The notes under the pieces were generated by a model that was given only the letters and a program-made list of their open reading frames with translations, had not been told where the DNA came from and did not search any database. A program made the translations under genes and the position numbers. From Chlamydiota bacterium (GTDB taxonomy: Bacteria; Chlamydiota; Chlamydiia; Chlamydiales; Rhabdochlamydiaceae), in the NCBI GenBank assembly GCA_013041585.1, contig JABEVM010000226.1, positions 1 to 9,959 of the forward strand: a stretch of 9,959 bases of DNA. Reading direction: 5' to 3'. Position 1 is the first letter of the stretch, and every line of letters starts with the position of its first letter. Below are positions 1 through 7,078 of this stretch, one piece after another.

Positions 1-63
1 TCTTTATCCTTTGATTTGAACACCAGAGTCACTTAATCGCTTTTTCTAGACTGACATTGATAA

Positions 64-620
64 AAATTAAAAAATGGGTCAACAAATTTTGACTCATCAG
101 ATGAACTGGAGGCCATTTTTAAGAATTTCTTTGTCCTCTGGCTTTTTAAATTCAGTCATAGTTTCTTCATATTTCACACCGTTTTTTCTAATTAAAGTTA
201 GCTTATTTGCAACTTTTTGGAACTTATCTTATCTTACGCTTTTTGGGTCTCAAGAAAAGTCATTTCATTGTGCCCATCCTATTAGGTTGTAATGCGCTAG
301 GCGTTCTGTTTTTCCCTATTTTTGGAATGGTTTCTTATTCGTATATTATGAGCAAAGCTATGGATTTTTCTATATTTGGTGTAATTAGAGAAATGCTCTA
401 CATCCCTTTGTCCACCGATGAGAAGTTTAGGGCTAAAGCTGTGATTGATGTTTTCGTCCACAGATCCTCTAAGGCATTTGCTTCTTTCTTAATTTTGTTT
501 TTCCAGGTATTTCTAGCGGCCGGGGTGTTGTCCTATGTCGCAATCGGGACTTGTTTGATCTTTTTAGCATGGACTTTTCTAGTTATTCGTATGAGTAAAC
601 AAGAAAAGGTTTTTGCATAA
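64..620 (+). pseudogene. Decayed 3' part of an NTT/TLC-like (ATP/ADP antiporter superfamily) transporter
   Basis: Intact relatives are multi-span inner-membrane carriers that exchange nucleotides with the host. The clearest part is 192-620 in one frame: hydrophobic segments followed by a block at about 381-480 with REMLYIPLS, then KFRAKAVIDVF and an Arg (HRSSKA). This resembles the conserved late region of NTT/TLC carriers (xEMAYIPL...KGKAAIDV..R) and of related HEAT-repeat MFS-like proteins. That frame has no good start: a stop lies at 189-191 and the first start-like codon is an internal TTG at 207. Upstream, a plausible family segment (NFDSSDELEAIFKNFF, 85-132) sits in a second frame and a hydrophobic segment (about 140-220) in a third. 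I therefore infer at least two frameshifts, while 1-63 has stops in all three frames. Seen: frame disruption and residue motifs. Inferred: family and pseudogene status. A sequencing error is possible, but several independent lesions make decay more likely. The exact substrate cannot be given. Confidence 0.6.
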
Positions 621-631
621 ATTTTGCTCCA

Positions 632-660
632 TTGACAATATAGCCCCTCGTCCCTATTTT
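632..660 (+). promoter_or_regulatory. Sigma70/sigma66-type promoter of the malic enzyme gene
   Basis: A perfect -35 hexamer TTGACA (632-637) is followed by a 17-bp spacer and a -10 hexamer TATTTT (655-660, 4 of 6 matches to TATAAT). Transcription would begin near 667, giving a leader of about 28 nt. The site lies 11 bp past the stop of the transporter remnant, so the malic enzyme can be transcribed independently of the decayed gene. The motif is read directly; activity is inferred. Confidence 0.65.
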
Positions 661-676
661 TGGCTTTAAAGCGAAA

Positions 677-684
677 AGAAGGGA
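677..684 (+). promoter_or_regulatory. Ribosome binding site of the malic enzyme gene
   Basis: A purine-rich AGAAGGGA stretch ends about 10 nt before the ATG at 695. It is a moderate Shine-Dalgarno match with slightly long spacing, but it supports that ATG, the first in the frame. Confidence 0.5.
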
Positions 685-694
685 AAATTGTTAT

Positions 695-2350
695 ATGGAA
701 ATTCCTCCGCAGTCACTCTCCCCTGAACAAATCCTTCGAGATCCACTGCTCAATAAAGGGACAGCTTTTTCTCAATACGAGAGAGATTTGCTTCATCTAC
801 ATGGTTTTTTACCTTACCATGTCTCAACTCTTGAAGAACAGGTCCAGAGGTCTTATCAGAATTTTACCAAAAGACGTACCGAGCTTGGAAAGCACATTTT
901 CTTAAGCTCTTTGCAGAATAGAAATGAAGTGCTTTTCTATAAAATGATCGAAGATCGTTTAGAAGAAATGCTTCCTCTCATTTATACCCCAACAGTTGGG
1001 GACGCTTCTCTACAATTTAGTCTTCTCTATACACATTCAAGAGGAATCTATTTTTCCTATCCTCTGAAAGATAAGATCGAAGAGATCGTTGACTCGATTC
1101 CTAGAGACGAAATCGATATCATTGTAGTCACAGATGGGGAAAGAATTTTAGGACTTGGGGACCTAGGCTCCAGCGGAATGCCGATACCAGTTGGAAAACT
1201 TACTTTGTATACGCTATTTGGAGGGATCCATCCTGCTAGGTGTTTACCTATTCTTTTGGATGTGGGGACCAATAATCAGGAGCTTTTACAAGATCCTCTC
1301 TATCTAGGCTGGCGAAATCAAAGAGTAAAGGATCAGGAGTACTATGATTTCATAGGTTCTTTTGTCAAAGCGATCAAAAAAAGATATCCAAAGGTTCTTC
1401 TGCAATGGGAAGATTTTGGAGGACGCCACGCTGCAAACCTTCTTTCTAAATACCGCAAGGAAATCTGCTCTTTTAACGATGACATCCAAGGAACGGCAGC
1501 TGTTGTCCTAGCCGGGATTTTAGCTGCAGTCAAAGCCGGAGAGAGTTCTCTTGCGAAACAAAAGATCATCATTTTTGGAGGAGGCTCAGCTGGGATGGGA
1601 ATTGCTCAGCAGCTCTTTTCTACTATGATAGAAAATGGGCTGCCAAAAGAAGATGCGTACTCGAATTTCTATATCATCGATAGAGAGGGCCTTCTTCATG
1701 ACGGTATGACCACTTTACACGAAACACAAAAAAGATTCGCTCGCAATTTTTCTGAAGTATCTTCTTGGGGAAAAGGATCCTCTGTATTTTTAGAAGATGT
1801 TATAAGACAGATCCATCCTACAATTTTGATAGGGGTTTCAGCCCAATCAGGAGCATTTACAGAAGTTGCTATCAAAGAGATGGCAAAACATGTTGCAAGG
1901 CCTATTATTTTCCCTCTGTCGAATCCAACAAGCAAAGCAGAATGCTCTGCGGAAGATGTGATAAGATGGACGGAAGGGAAGGCGATTCTAGCAACCGGAA
2001 GCCCATTTCCGCCAGTAGATATCAATGGTAAGAAATTCGAAGTGGCTCAATGTAATAATGTATACATATTTCCAGGTCTAGGCCTTGGTGTAATTGCATC
2101 AGGATCTAGAGAAGTATCTGACCTGATGTTTCATAAGGCTGCAGAAGTTCTAAGTGAGCATTCTCCTATATTACAAAACCCTGCAAAGCCTCTCTTTCCT
2201 GGATTTACTCAGCTTAAGGGAATCTCTAAAAAAATCGCTTTCGAAGTTGGAATAATCGCTCAGGAAGAAGGTTTTGCGGATAAGATAAGTAGTGAGGAGC
2301 TGAGTGAGCGTATTAACGCCATCATGTGGGCTCCTCATTACGAGAGATAG
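695..2350 (+). CDS. maeA: NAD-type malic enzyme (malate dehydrogenase, oxaloacetate-decarboxylating)
   Basis: Cytosolic enzyme that oxidatively decarboxylates L-malate to pyruvate and CO2, producing reduced nicotinamide cofactor and linking the TCA cycle to pyruvate. It has 551 residues, the full length of the large bacterial/eukaryotic malic enzyme class (E. coli MaeA is about 565). In order: the N-terminal family segment (KGTAFS...LHGFLP, 21-40); YTPTVGD with the catalytic Tyr97; TDGERILGLGDLG (146-158); the catalytic Lys168 in VGKLTLY; the metal ligands Glu239-Asp240 (WEDFG) and Asp263 (NDDIQGTAA); the Rossmann loop GGGSAG (295-300); FPLSNPTSKAE (406-416); and NNVYIFPGLGLG (454-465). All expected catalytic residues are present, so it should be active. 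NAD preference is inferred from the MaeA-like overall pattern and is not proven; NADP use cannot be excluded. The first glycine triplet reads GGG where GAG is common. Its own promoter lies at 632-660, and it ends 4 bp from a convergent gene. Confidence 0.96.
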   Translation: MEIPPQSLSPEQILRDPLLNKGTAFSQYERDLLHLHGFLPYHVSTLEEQVQRSYQNFTKRRTELGKHIFLSSLQNRNEVLFYKMIEDRLEEMLPLIYTPTVGDASLQFSLLYTHSRGIYFSYPLKDKIEEIVDSIPRDEIDIIVVTDGERILGLGDLGSSGMPIPVGKLTLYTLFGGIHPARCLPILLDVGTNNQELLQDPLYLGWRNQRVKDQEYYDFIGSFVKAIKKRYPKVLLQWEDFGGRHAANLLSKYRKEICSFNDDIQGTAAVVLAGILAAVKAGESSLAKQKIIIFGGGSAGMGIAQQLFSTMIENGLPKEDAYSNFYIIDREGLLHDGMTTLHETQKRFARNFSEVSSWGKGSSVFLEDVIRQIHPTILIGVSAQSGAFTEVAIKEMAKHVARPIIFPLSNPTSKAECSAEDVIRWTEGKAILATGSPFPPVDINGKKFEVAQCNNVYIFPGLGLGVIASGSREVSDLMFHKAAEVLSEHSPILQNPAKPLFPGFTQLKGISKKIAFEVGIIAQEEGFADKISSEELSERINAIMWAPHYER

Positions 2351-2355
2351 TCTCT
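2343..2355. repeat. Short inverted repeat centred on the convergent stop codons
   Basis: AGAGA-TAG-TCTCT forms a perfect 5-bp inverted repeat whose 3-base loop is the TAG stop of the malic enzyme. Its right arm runs through the 4-bp spacer into the stop of the opposing gene. There is no T-tract on either side, so a classical intrinsic terminator is not supported. It may be chance, or a weak bidirectional stop signal. Confidence 0.3.
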
Positions 2356-3887
2356 TACTTGATGCTCATAAGATAGAGAATAAGCCCGCCCCAATCTTTT
2401 TTATTGCAGTATTTTCTCACATGTTCTTCTTGTTCTGCATTTAGACCGAGATGTCTGCAAAACCCGGGGACATATTCAAAGAAATTGTTAGCAGTATACT
2501 CTTCATCGAGACGTTGGGCGATCCCATCACGTCCACTTAATTTTCCTGTGAGAAAGCCATCCCATTTAAAGCTGTTTTCTTTGATTTTTTTAAGTGCTTT
2601 TATGAGTTCATGGTCAGTGAAGACAACTCCAAGAAAACGAAGCGGATGAACAGGATAGATTTTATCACCCTTTCTTTTCATTTCTCCTTGTTTAGGGAGT
2701 AACAGGAGGGGATTGGTATAAGCTACCGTTTCGATGATACTTGCAATCGTGTGCCTATCGCTATCTTTTAGAGTTAAGTTTTTTAGAAAGGGGTCAGACT
2801 GGATGACTTCGATGGATTCAAGGGTTGGTTTGGTTAAATTTGATTTGCTTTTATCAACTCGGTAGCCAGGGTTTTCGATGACTGCAATGAGGTTATCATG
2901 AGCCAAGGTAGAAAAAATAGGAACGTGAACCATCACGCTACGGCGATTATCTTGTAATAGATTGGACGCCATAGAGTTTACTTTATCCAGTTTAATTTCT
3001 TTGAGTAAGGCAAGCGAGCTTAGTAAAAACTTTCTAAGGGAAAGATCTGGAGATCCTGCTTGTAAAAGGTCTTTTCGTAAAGAAAGGATAGTCGATGAAT
3101 CAGAATTTTCAACATCCTTTCTTATCCTTTCGAGCTCAGCAATGATCTTGGTTTTAGAAGAGAGAAATTCGCTTTCTGAAATCGGTTTTTTTAGTTCCTC
3201 CTCCTGCGCTAAAAGCTCCTCTACCGTTTCTAATGCATATTGTTGTGGGCATGTGGCAGTAATTGAGCAGGCAAAATCAAATTTTCTATCTTGAAAAGAG
3301 TGAGAAAGGGAAGCGTAATATTGCGAGGAAGTAGGGAGCTTTTCTTTTATGATTGTTTCAATGCATTTAGTAATCCAAAATTGTTTTAGGTCGAAGTTGG
3401 TTTCTAGGCAAGTTTCTTCCGGTATAAATTGAATAGTCACATAAGCGTTGGTGTCTTCACCTTGTTGAAGTAATGAAACAGGGGATTGTGCAGGTTGACC
3501 CGTAACATAGGAGACATCGGAGAAGGCATTCGCTACGAGCCTTTCTATTTCGCTCATGCTAAAATTGCCAGCTAGGAGAATCTTGATAGAAGAGGGGTCT
3601 TGCGCAGTGTCTAAGAGCTCTTCAGAGCAGCCCCTTAAAAAACGATCAATGTTCTCAATAGAATCAGCAGGCGCCTCTTTACTTAAGAAAGGCATTTCAT
3701 CTTTTAACACAATGACTTTGATTAAAGGTTCTGAACGCGCTTCACTACTTACAATTGTGATAGGATTTTGAAGGGTTTTTACCTGGACTTTTGCACTTTT
3801 GGCTAAAGCATCTGATAGCTCTATACCTTCTAGAGTGGCAAAGCTTAAAGATAGAAGGGTTGCTACAAAAAAACGAGAGCAGCGCAT
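2355..3887 (-). CDS. Secreted M16-like protein lacking the zinc site, with an unknown C-terminal domain (paralogue 1)
   Basis: I do not recognise a named gene. The protein has 510 residues. Residues 1-21 form a signal peptide (basic MRCSR, then a hydrophobic run), so it should be exported to the periplasm or beyond. Residues 33-60 resemble the first strands of an M16 (insulinase/pitrilysin) module. The segment carrying the HxxEH zinc motif is absent, and the chain goes directly to SIKILLAGNF (100-109), like the GNF/GDF strand that opens the M16 C-terminal half. Residues 110-325 keep an M16-like pattern: the E-rich helix 219-258, then a long helix, then RRSVMVHVPIF. Residues about 350-510 are a separate conserved block with HPLRFLG (414-420), W-x-GF, SGRDG and QEEHVRKY. 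No HxxEH occurs anywhere, so peptidase activity is unlikely. It is a tandem paralogue of the gene at 3985-5526. GGAG lies 6 nt before its ATG. M16 kinship is inferred by eye; the reading frame itself is secure. Confidence 0.78.
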   Translation of the reverse strand: MRCSRFFVATLLSLSFATLEGIELSDALAKSAKVQVKTLQNPITIVSSEARSEPLIKVIVLKDEMPFLSKEAPADSIENIDRFLRGCSEELLDTAQDPSSIKILLAGNFSMSEIERLVANAFSDVSYVTGQPAQSPVSLLQQGEDTNAYVTIQFIPEETCLETNFDLKQFWITKCIETIIKEKLPTSSQYYASLSHSFQDRKFDFACSITATCPQQYALETVEELLAQEEELKKPISESEFLSSKTKIIAELERIRKDVENSDSSTILSLRKDLLQAGSPDLSLRKFLLSSLALLKEIKLDKVNSMASNLLQDNRRSVMVHVPIFSTLAHDNLIAVIENPGYRVDKSKSNLTKPTLESIEVIQSDPFLKNLTLKDSDRHTIASIIETVAYTNPLLLLPKQGEMKRKGDKIYPVHPLRFLGVVFTDHELIKALKKIKENSFKWDGFLTGKLSGRDGIAQRLDEEYTANNFFEYVPGFCRHLGLNAEQEEHVRKYCNKKDWGGLILYLMSIK

Positions 3888-3922
3888 ATATGACTCCGAG
3901 TTGTACTTTTATAAAGGATCAA

Positions 3923-3951
3923 CATGTATCATGATTTCAAAATTTTCTTAA
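3923..3951 (-). promoter_or_regulatory. Promoter-like element upstream of paralogue 1
   Basis: Read on the minus strand: TTAAGA (3951-3946), 17 bp, then TACATG (3928-3923) preceded by TG (extended -10). It lies 35 nt before the ATG. The -10 alone is weak, but the block matches, in order and spacing, the element ahead of paralogue 2 (an ACTTT-A/G-AGAAAATT stretch and CATG before the -10), which supports a shared promoter. Confidence 0.5.
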
Positions 3952-3984
3952 AGTATGAATCGTGTGTTCGGAAAACAACATTCA

Positions 3985-5526
3985 TTATTTTTTTTGATCA
4001 ATCAGGTAACTGATTATTGAATCCCATTCTTTACGTTCTGCATATTTTCGAACCCTTTCTTCCTGCGAAGGGGTAAGACCTAGGTGTTTACAAAAATAGG
4101 AAATATATTCAAAGGCATCTGAAAACCTATCTTCTTTAAAACGGTCTGCAAACCCTGGTCTTCCACTTGCTGTTCCATAGACGAATCCTTTCCAACGAAA
4201 GATATCACCTTTAATTGAATGCATGGCCTTGATTAACTCTTTATCGTTAAATACATATCCTAAAAATCGTAAAGGATGCACATGATCAATTTTATCACCT
4301 TTTGCACTCAGCTCTTTTTGTTGGAAGGGGAGCTTAAGGATGCTAGTATAGGCAACGGCTTCTACGAGGTTTGTGATGGCTTTTTTGTCAGTTTCTTTCA
4401 AATGTAGGTTTCTAGTAAATGGATCGGAATAGCTTACCTCGATCGATTCGGAAATAGTATTATTTAAACTTGAGATACTTTTATCGACTCGAAGAGCTGG
4501 GTTTTTGGCAACTTCAATGGTTTTTGCAATATTACCAACTACAAGAGAGGAAAATATAGGGGCGTTCACAAGTACACTACGCATGTCATCGTGGAAAAGA
4601 GTAGCCATATAGGAATTGAGCTTCTCTATAGAGATTTCATTTAGGAGTTCAACCGATGCTACTAAAAAGTCTTGCAGCGAAACTGAGGCGTTTCCAGCTT
4701 GTAAAAGGTCCATTCGCATAGAGAGGATCTCGTATGAGTTTGCTTTTTTGACCAGGCCTTTACATTTTTCTATATGAGCTAGAATTTGTTTTTTACTTGA
4801 ATCGAACTGAGCTTGAGTAAAAGGAGTTCTTTTTATCTCTTCTTGGTGGAGTACAAGCTGCTCTAGGGTTTCTAAGGCATAATGTTGCGGGCATGTTGCT
4901 GTGATTGAACAGGCAAAAGAAAATTTGTTTTCAGTAAGGGAAGAGGTAAGAGAGGTGTAAAACGGAGATGAGGTGGGGAGACCATTCCGGAGGATCGTTT
5001 CAATCTGTTTTGTCATCCAAAATTTCTTTAAGTCATAGTAGGTCTCAATCAAGCCATTTTCAGGAATAAACTGAAGTGTGACATAGGCGTTTTGATCTTC
5101 TCCTTTTTGGCGTAGAGAAATTTGCTCTTGAGATTTTTCCATGTCAAAAGCGACTGTAGAAAAAATTTGATCCGCAGCTTTTACTAAAGAATCTATAGTA
5201 AAATTACCTGCTACAAAAATTCTGATTGAAGTGGGGTCTTGAGCTGTTTGCGACAGCTCCTCTTCACAGATTTTAAGAAATTCCTCAATGGTTTCAAGAG
5301 AGTCTACCTCTTCCTCTTTCTTAAGCAGGATCATATCGTCTTTCAATATGGTAACCTGGATTAAAGAGGTGGAACATGTTTGATCTTGAAGGATCGTGAC
5401 TTTGTTTTGTAAGCCTATTACTTGGATTGCTTGGCTTTTTACCAGGTTGTCTGATAGCTCTACACCTTCTGCACAAACACAAAACAAAGATAATGCAGTG
5501 GCTACAAAAAAACTTTTTTGTCGCAT
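3985..5526 (-). CDS. Secreted M16-like protein lacking the zinc site, with an unknown C-terminal domain (paralogue 2)
   Basis: The protein has 513 residues and is co-linear with the gene at 2355-3887 from end to end. Shared blocks include FFVAT in the signal peptide (1-21), the mature start EG(V/I)ELSD, TAQDP(T/S)SI, AGNF (106-109), GEDxNAYVTxQFIPE (142-156), FACSITATCPQ (204-214), YALET, MDLLQAG (272-278), RSVLVNAPIFS, SIEVSYSDPF, GDKI then VHPLRFLG (416-423), RWKGF, SGRPGFADRF and the QEERVRKY end. The centre (about 140-225) is clearly better conserved than the first 100 residues. As in the sister gene, the order of strands and helices at 100-325 is M16-like, but the zinc-binding half is missing and no HxxEH is present. 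A non-catalytic binding or chaperone-like role is possible; I cannot assign a function. AAGGGG sits 5 nt before the ATG, giving a firm start. The gap to the next paralogue is 97 bp and contains that gene's promoter-like element, with no clear terminator. Confidence 0.78.
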   Translation of the reverse strand: MRQKSFFVATALSLFCVCAEGVELSDNLVKSQAIQVIGLQNKVTILQDQTCSTSLIQVTILKDDMILLKKEEEVDSLETIEEFLKICEEELSQTAQDPTSIRIFVAGNFTIDSLVKAADQIFSTVAFDMEKSQEQISLRQKGEDQNAYVTLQFIPENGLIETYYDLKKFWMTKQIETILRNGLPTSSPFYTSLTSSLTENKFSFACSITATCPQHYALETLEQLVLHQEEIKRTPFTQAQFDSSKKQILAHIEKCKGLVKKANSYEILSMRMDLLQAGNASVSLQDFLVASVELLNEISIEKLNSYMATLFHDDMRSVLVNAPIFSSLVVGNIAKTIEVAKNPALRVDKSISSLNNTISESIEVSYSDPFTRNLHLKETDKKAITNLVEAVAYTSILKLPFQQKELSAKGDKIDHVHPLRFLGYVFNDKELIKAMHSIKGDIFRWKGFVYGTASGRPGFADRFKEDRFSDAFEYISYFCKHLGLTPSQEERVRKYAERKEWDSIISYLIDQKK

Positions 5527-5531
5527 ATGAT

Positions 5532-5537
5532 CCCCTT
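5532..5537 (-). promoter_or_regulatory. Strong ribosome binding site of paralogue 2
   Basis: AAGGGG on the minus strand, 5 nt before the ATG at 5526-5524. It fixes the start and places the signal peptide at the very N-terminus. Confidence 0.7.
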
Positions 5538-5561
5538 AGAACGCTATTTCAAAAGGAAACA

Positions 5562-5590
5562 TATTTAGCATGGGATGCGAATTTTCTCAA
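5562..5590 (-). promoter_or_regulatory. Sigma70/sigma66-type promoter of paralogue 2
   Basis: Minus strand: -35 TTGAGA (5590-5585), a 17-bp spacer, then -10 TAAATA (5567-5562) preceded by TG two bases upstream, an extended -10. The -10 ends 35 nt before the ATG. The gene at 3887 has the same geometry, and the malic enzyme gene has a gap of 34 nt, which lends the call weight. Confidence 0.6.
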
Positions 5591-5636
5591 AGTAAGAAGA
5601 GAAGATTGGACAGAACTTTTTGTGAACTAGGCGGTG

Positions 5637-6974
5637 TTAACTAGATTCGGGACTATTTCGAGAGATGCGGATTTTCTTGATAGATCTGTCATTGGAGCTT
5701 AAAATCTCTAGATCAAAATCATCGTGGTGTAGCTTCCATCCTTTTTTAGGAATGGCTCCTGCACAGTGAAAGACATAGCCCCCTATTGTGTCATAGTCAG
5801 GATGTCTAGGAATAAAGATTTCGAGTTCTTTTTCTATGTCGATGATGCCCATTTTTGCATCTACGACATAGCCTCCAGATGGGAGAGAAGAATAAAGGGT
5901 TGCTTCTCCTATATCATGTTCATCAGCGATCTCTCCGACCAGCTCTTCTAATATATCTTCGATCGTAACAATTCCCTCTGTGCACCCATACTCATCCACG
6001 ACGATGGCTAGGTGAATTTGTTTATTTCGGAACTCTTGGAGCAAATGGGAAATCTTTTTGGTCTCTGGGGCATATAGGACGGGTTTCATAATTGTTTCGA
6101 TGGGATTTTTCAGTTTCTCTTGAAGCTCATCATAGGTCTTAGAGCTCCCATAGATAGATAAAACGTCTTTATAAAGGACCACCCCTATTATTTGATCGAG
6201 CGTATCACGATAGACGGGGATCCTGCTGTATCCTTCTGAGATGAATTTTTCTGCAGCCGTTTGGATTGTTGTATCAGAGGGCAAGCTCAGGATATCGATT
6301 CGTGGGACCATGATTTCACGTGCCATGCGTTCTTTGAAAACAGCCATGGATAAAATGAGCTTTTGTTCATGTTGATCCAGCTCTGCTGAAATCTCTGATT
6401 CATGCAGAATTTCTAAAATTTTATTCTTCATCTGAAGCGCTGAAAGGGATTGTTCTTGTTTGTTTCGACTAAAAAATTCAGAAATTTTTAAAAAAAGAGC
6501 AGATAAGGGCGCTAAAACAATAAGAAAGCAGGAAATGACGCCAGAGAAAATGCGTATGTATCTGATTGGATAGAGAAGAGCTGCAAAGATCATCGCGAAC
6601 TCGATTATACATGAAAGTATGAGTACGGAAACAAGTATGGTAATCCACTCTACCCACGGCAAAGAAAGAGTAGAGCCATTTACTAAAGTGATTTTTTCAG
6701 AAAAGAGATTGTAAGAGAGAAGAAGATAAAAACCTGCTATCGCGTAACAAATGCGTAGAACATGCTTTCCTAAGCTCAAGCTAAAAAAAAGACCGTCCCA
6801 CTTCTTTTCTTTAAAGAAGGTTTTGAAAAAATTCTGAAAGAAGAAGAGAAGAGGAAGTCTGGAAAATTCTTGTTCTGAATGCAATCTTCCTAATTTTCGT
6901 AGAGCATAAGCGTAACCAGAGAAAATGGAGCAAATAAAAAGACTGAAAACCGTAAGTAAAACAGGGATTAGCAA
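5637..6974 (-). CDS. DUF21 (CNNM)-CBS-CorC_HlyC inner-membrane protein, TlyC/CorC family
   Basis: Inner-membrane protein with cytosolic regulatory domains. The family is linked to magnesium/cobalt handling and was historically named haemolysin C. It has 445 residues. Hydrophobic segments lie at about 2-25, 68-92, 107-136 and 140-165 and fit the four-helix DUF21/CNNM domain. Two CBS domains follow: CBS1 about 219-275, opened by the hallmark REIMVPRIDI and including YSRIPVY; CBS2 about 293-350, with IVVDEYGCTEGIVTIEDILEE. The CorC_HlyC domain spans about 360-438 (DYDTIGGYV, 393-401). Oddity: the first helix reads FSGYAYAL where family members usually have a Ser...Glu-Thr-Ala motif, so the conserved Glu seems to be missing, and ion transport may be altered. 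The start is TTG, justified by a strong AAGGAG 6 nt upstream and no upstream ATG in frame. It lies 104 bp after the autotransporter gene and 110 bp before the paralogue pair. The precise substrate is unknown. Confidence 0.93.
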   Translation of the reverse strand: MLIPVLLTVFSLFICSIFSGYAYALRKLGRLHSEQEFSRLPLLFFFQNFFKTFFKEKKWDGLFFSLSLGKHVLRICYAIAGFYLLLSYNLFSEKITLVNGSTLSLPWVEWITILVSVLILSCIIEFAMIFAALLYPIRYIRIFSGVISCFLIVLAPLSALFLKISEFFSRNKQEQSLSALQMKNKILEILHESEISAELDQHEQKLILSMAVFKERMAREIMVPRIDILSLPSDTTIQTAAEKFISEGYSRIPVYRDTLDQIIGVVLYKDVLSIYGSSKTYDELQEKLKNPIETIMKPVLYAPETKKISHLLQEFRNKQIHLAIVVDEYGCTEGIVTIEDILEELVGEIADEHDIGEATLYSSLPSGGYVVDAKMGIIDIEKELEIFIPRHPDYDTIGGYVFHCAGAIPKKGWKLHHDDFDLEILSSNDRSIKKIRISRNSPESS

Positions 6975-6980
6975 GGACTT

Positions 6981-6986
6981 CTCCTT
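6981..6986 (-). promoter_or_regulatory. Ribosome binding site that sets the TTG start of the CBS protein
   Basis: AAGGAG on the minus strand, 6 nt before the TTG at 6974-6972. It is the best Shine-Dalgarno match in the window and is the reason for choosing the TTG start over later codons. Confidence 0.75.
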
Positions 6987-6987
6987 A

Positions 6988-7020
6988 TCGATGTAAAAAA
7001 TTTTATTAAAACATCATCGA
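6988..7020 (-). repeat. Inverted repeat flanking an A/T core in the leader of the CBS protein gene
   Basis: TCGATG (6988-6993) and CATCGA (7015-7020) are perfect reverse complements around a 21-bp core made almost wholly of A and T. In the mRNA the hairpin would end one base before the AAGGAG site, so it could modulate translation. It has no GC-rich stem with a T-tract at its base, so it is not a convincing terminator of the upstream autotransporter gene. The repeat is seen; any function is inferred. Confidence 0.35.
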
Positions 7021-7078
7021 GAATATTTTTACAGCTCTTTACTTCCTTCACGCAACCATTTTGCATTAGGTTTTGCCT

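Noticed and set aside
207..620. Intact small membrane protein gene starting at TTG 207
   Set aside because: No ribosome site precedes the TTG, it begins in the middle of a hydrophobic segment, and family-like sequence continues upstream in other frames. A remnant explains this better.
1696..2025. Minus-strand open frame inside the malic enzyme gene
   Set aside because: It lies fully opposite highly conserved coding sequence, and its translation shows no recognisable domain.
5504..5521. 8-bp A/T inverted repeat within the first codons of paralogue 2, and T7 tracts in both paralogues
   Set aside because: These follow from Phe-Phe and Lys codons in the signal peptide. T7 is too short to argue for phase variation.
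5460..5526. Lipoprotein signal in paralogue 2 (Cys16/Cys18)
   Set aside because: The residues before the Cys do not form a good lipobox, and the sister protein lacks the cysteines.
7050..7078. Possible terminator after the autotransporter (GCAAAACC...GGTTGC)
   Set aside because: The stem needs a two-base bulge and no T-tract follows, so it is not supported as an intrinsic terminator.
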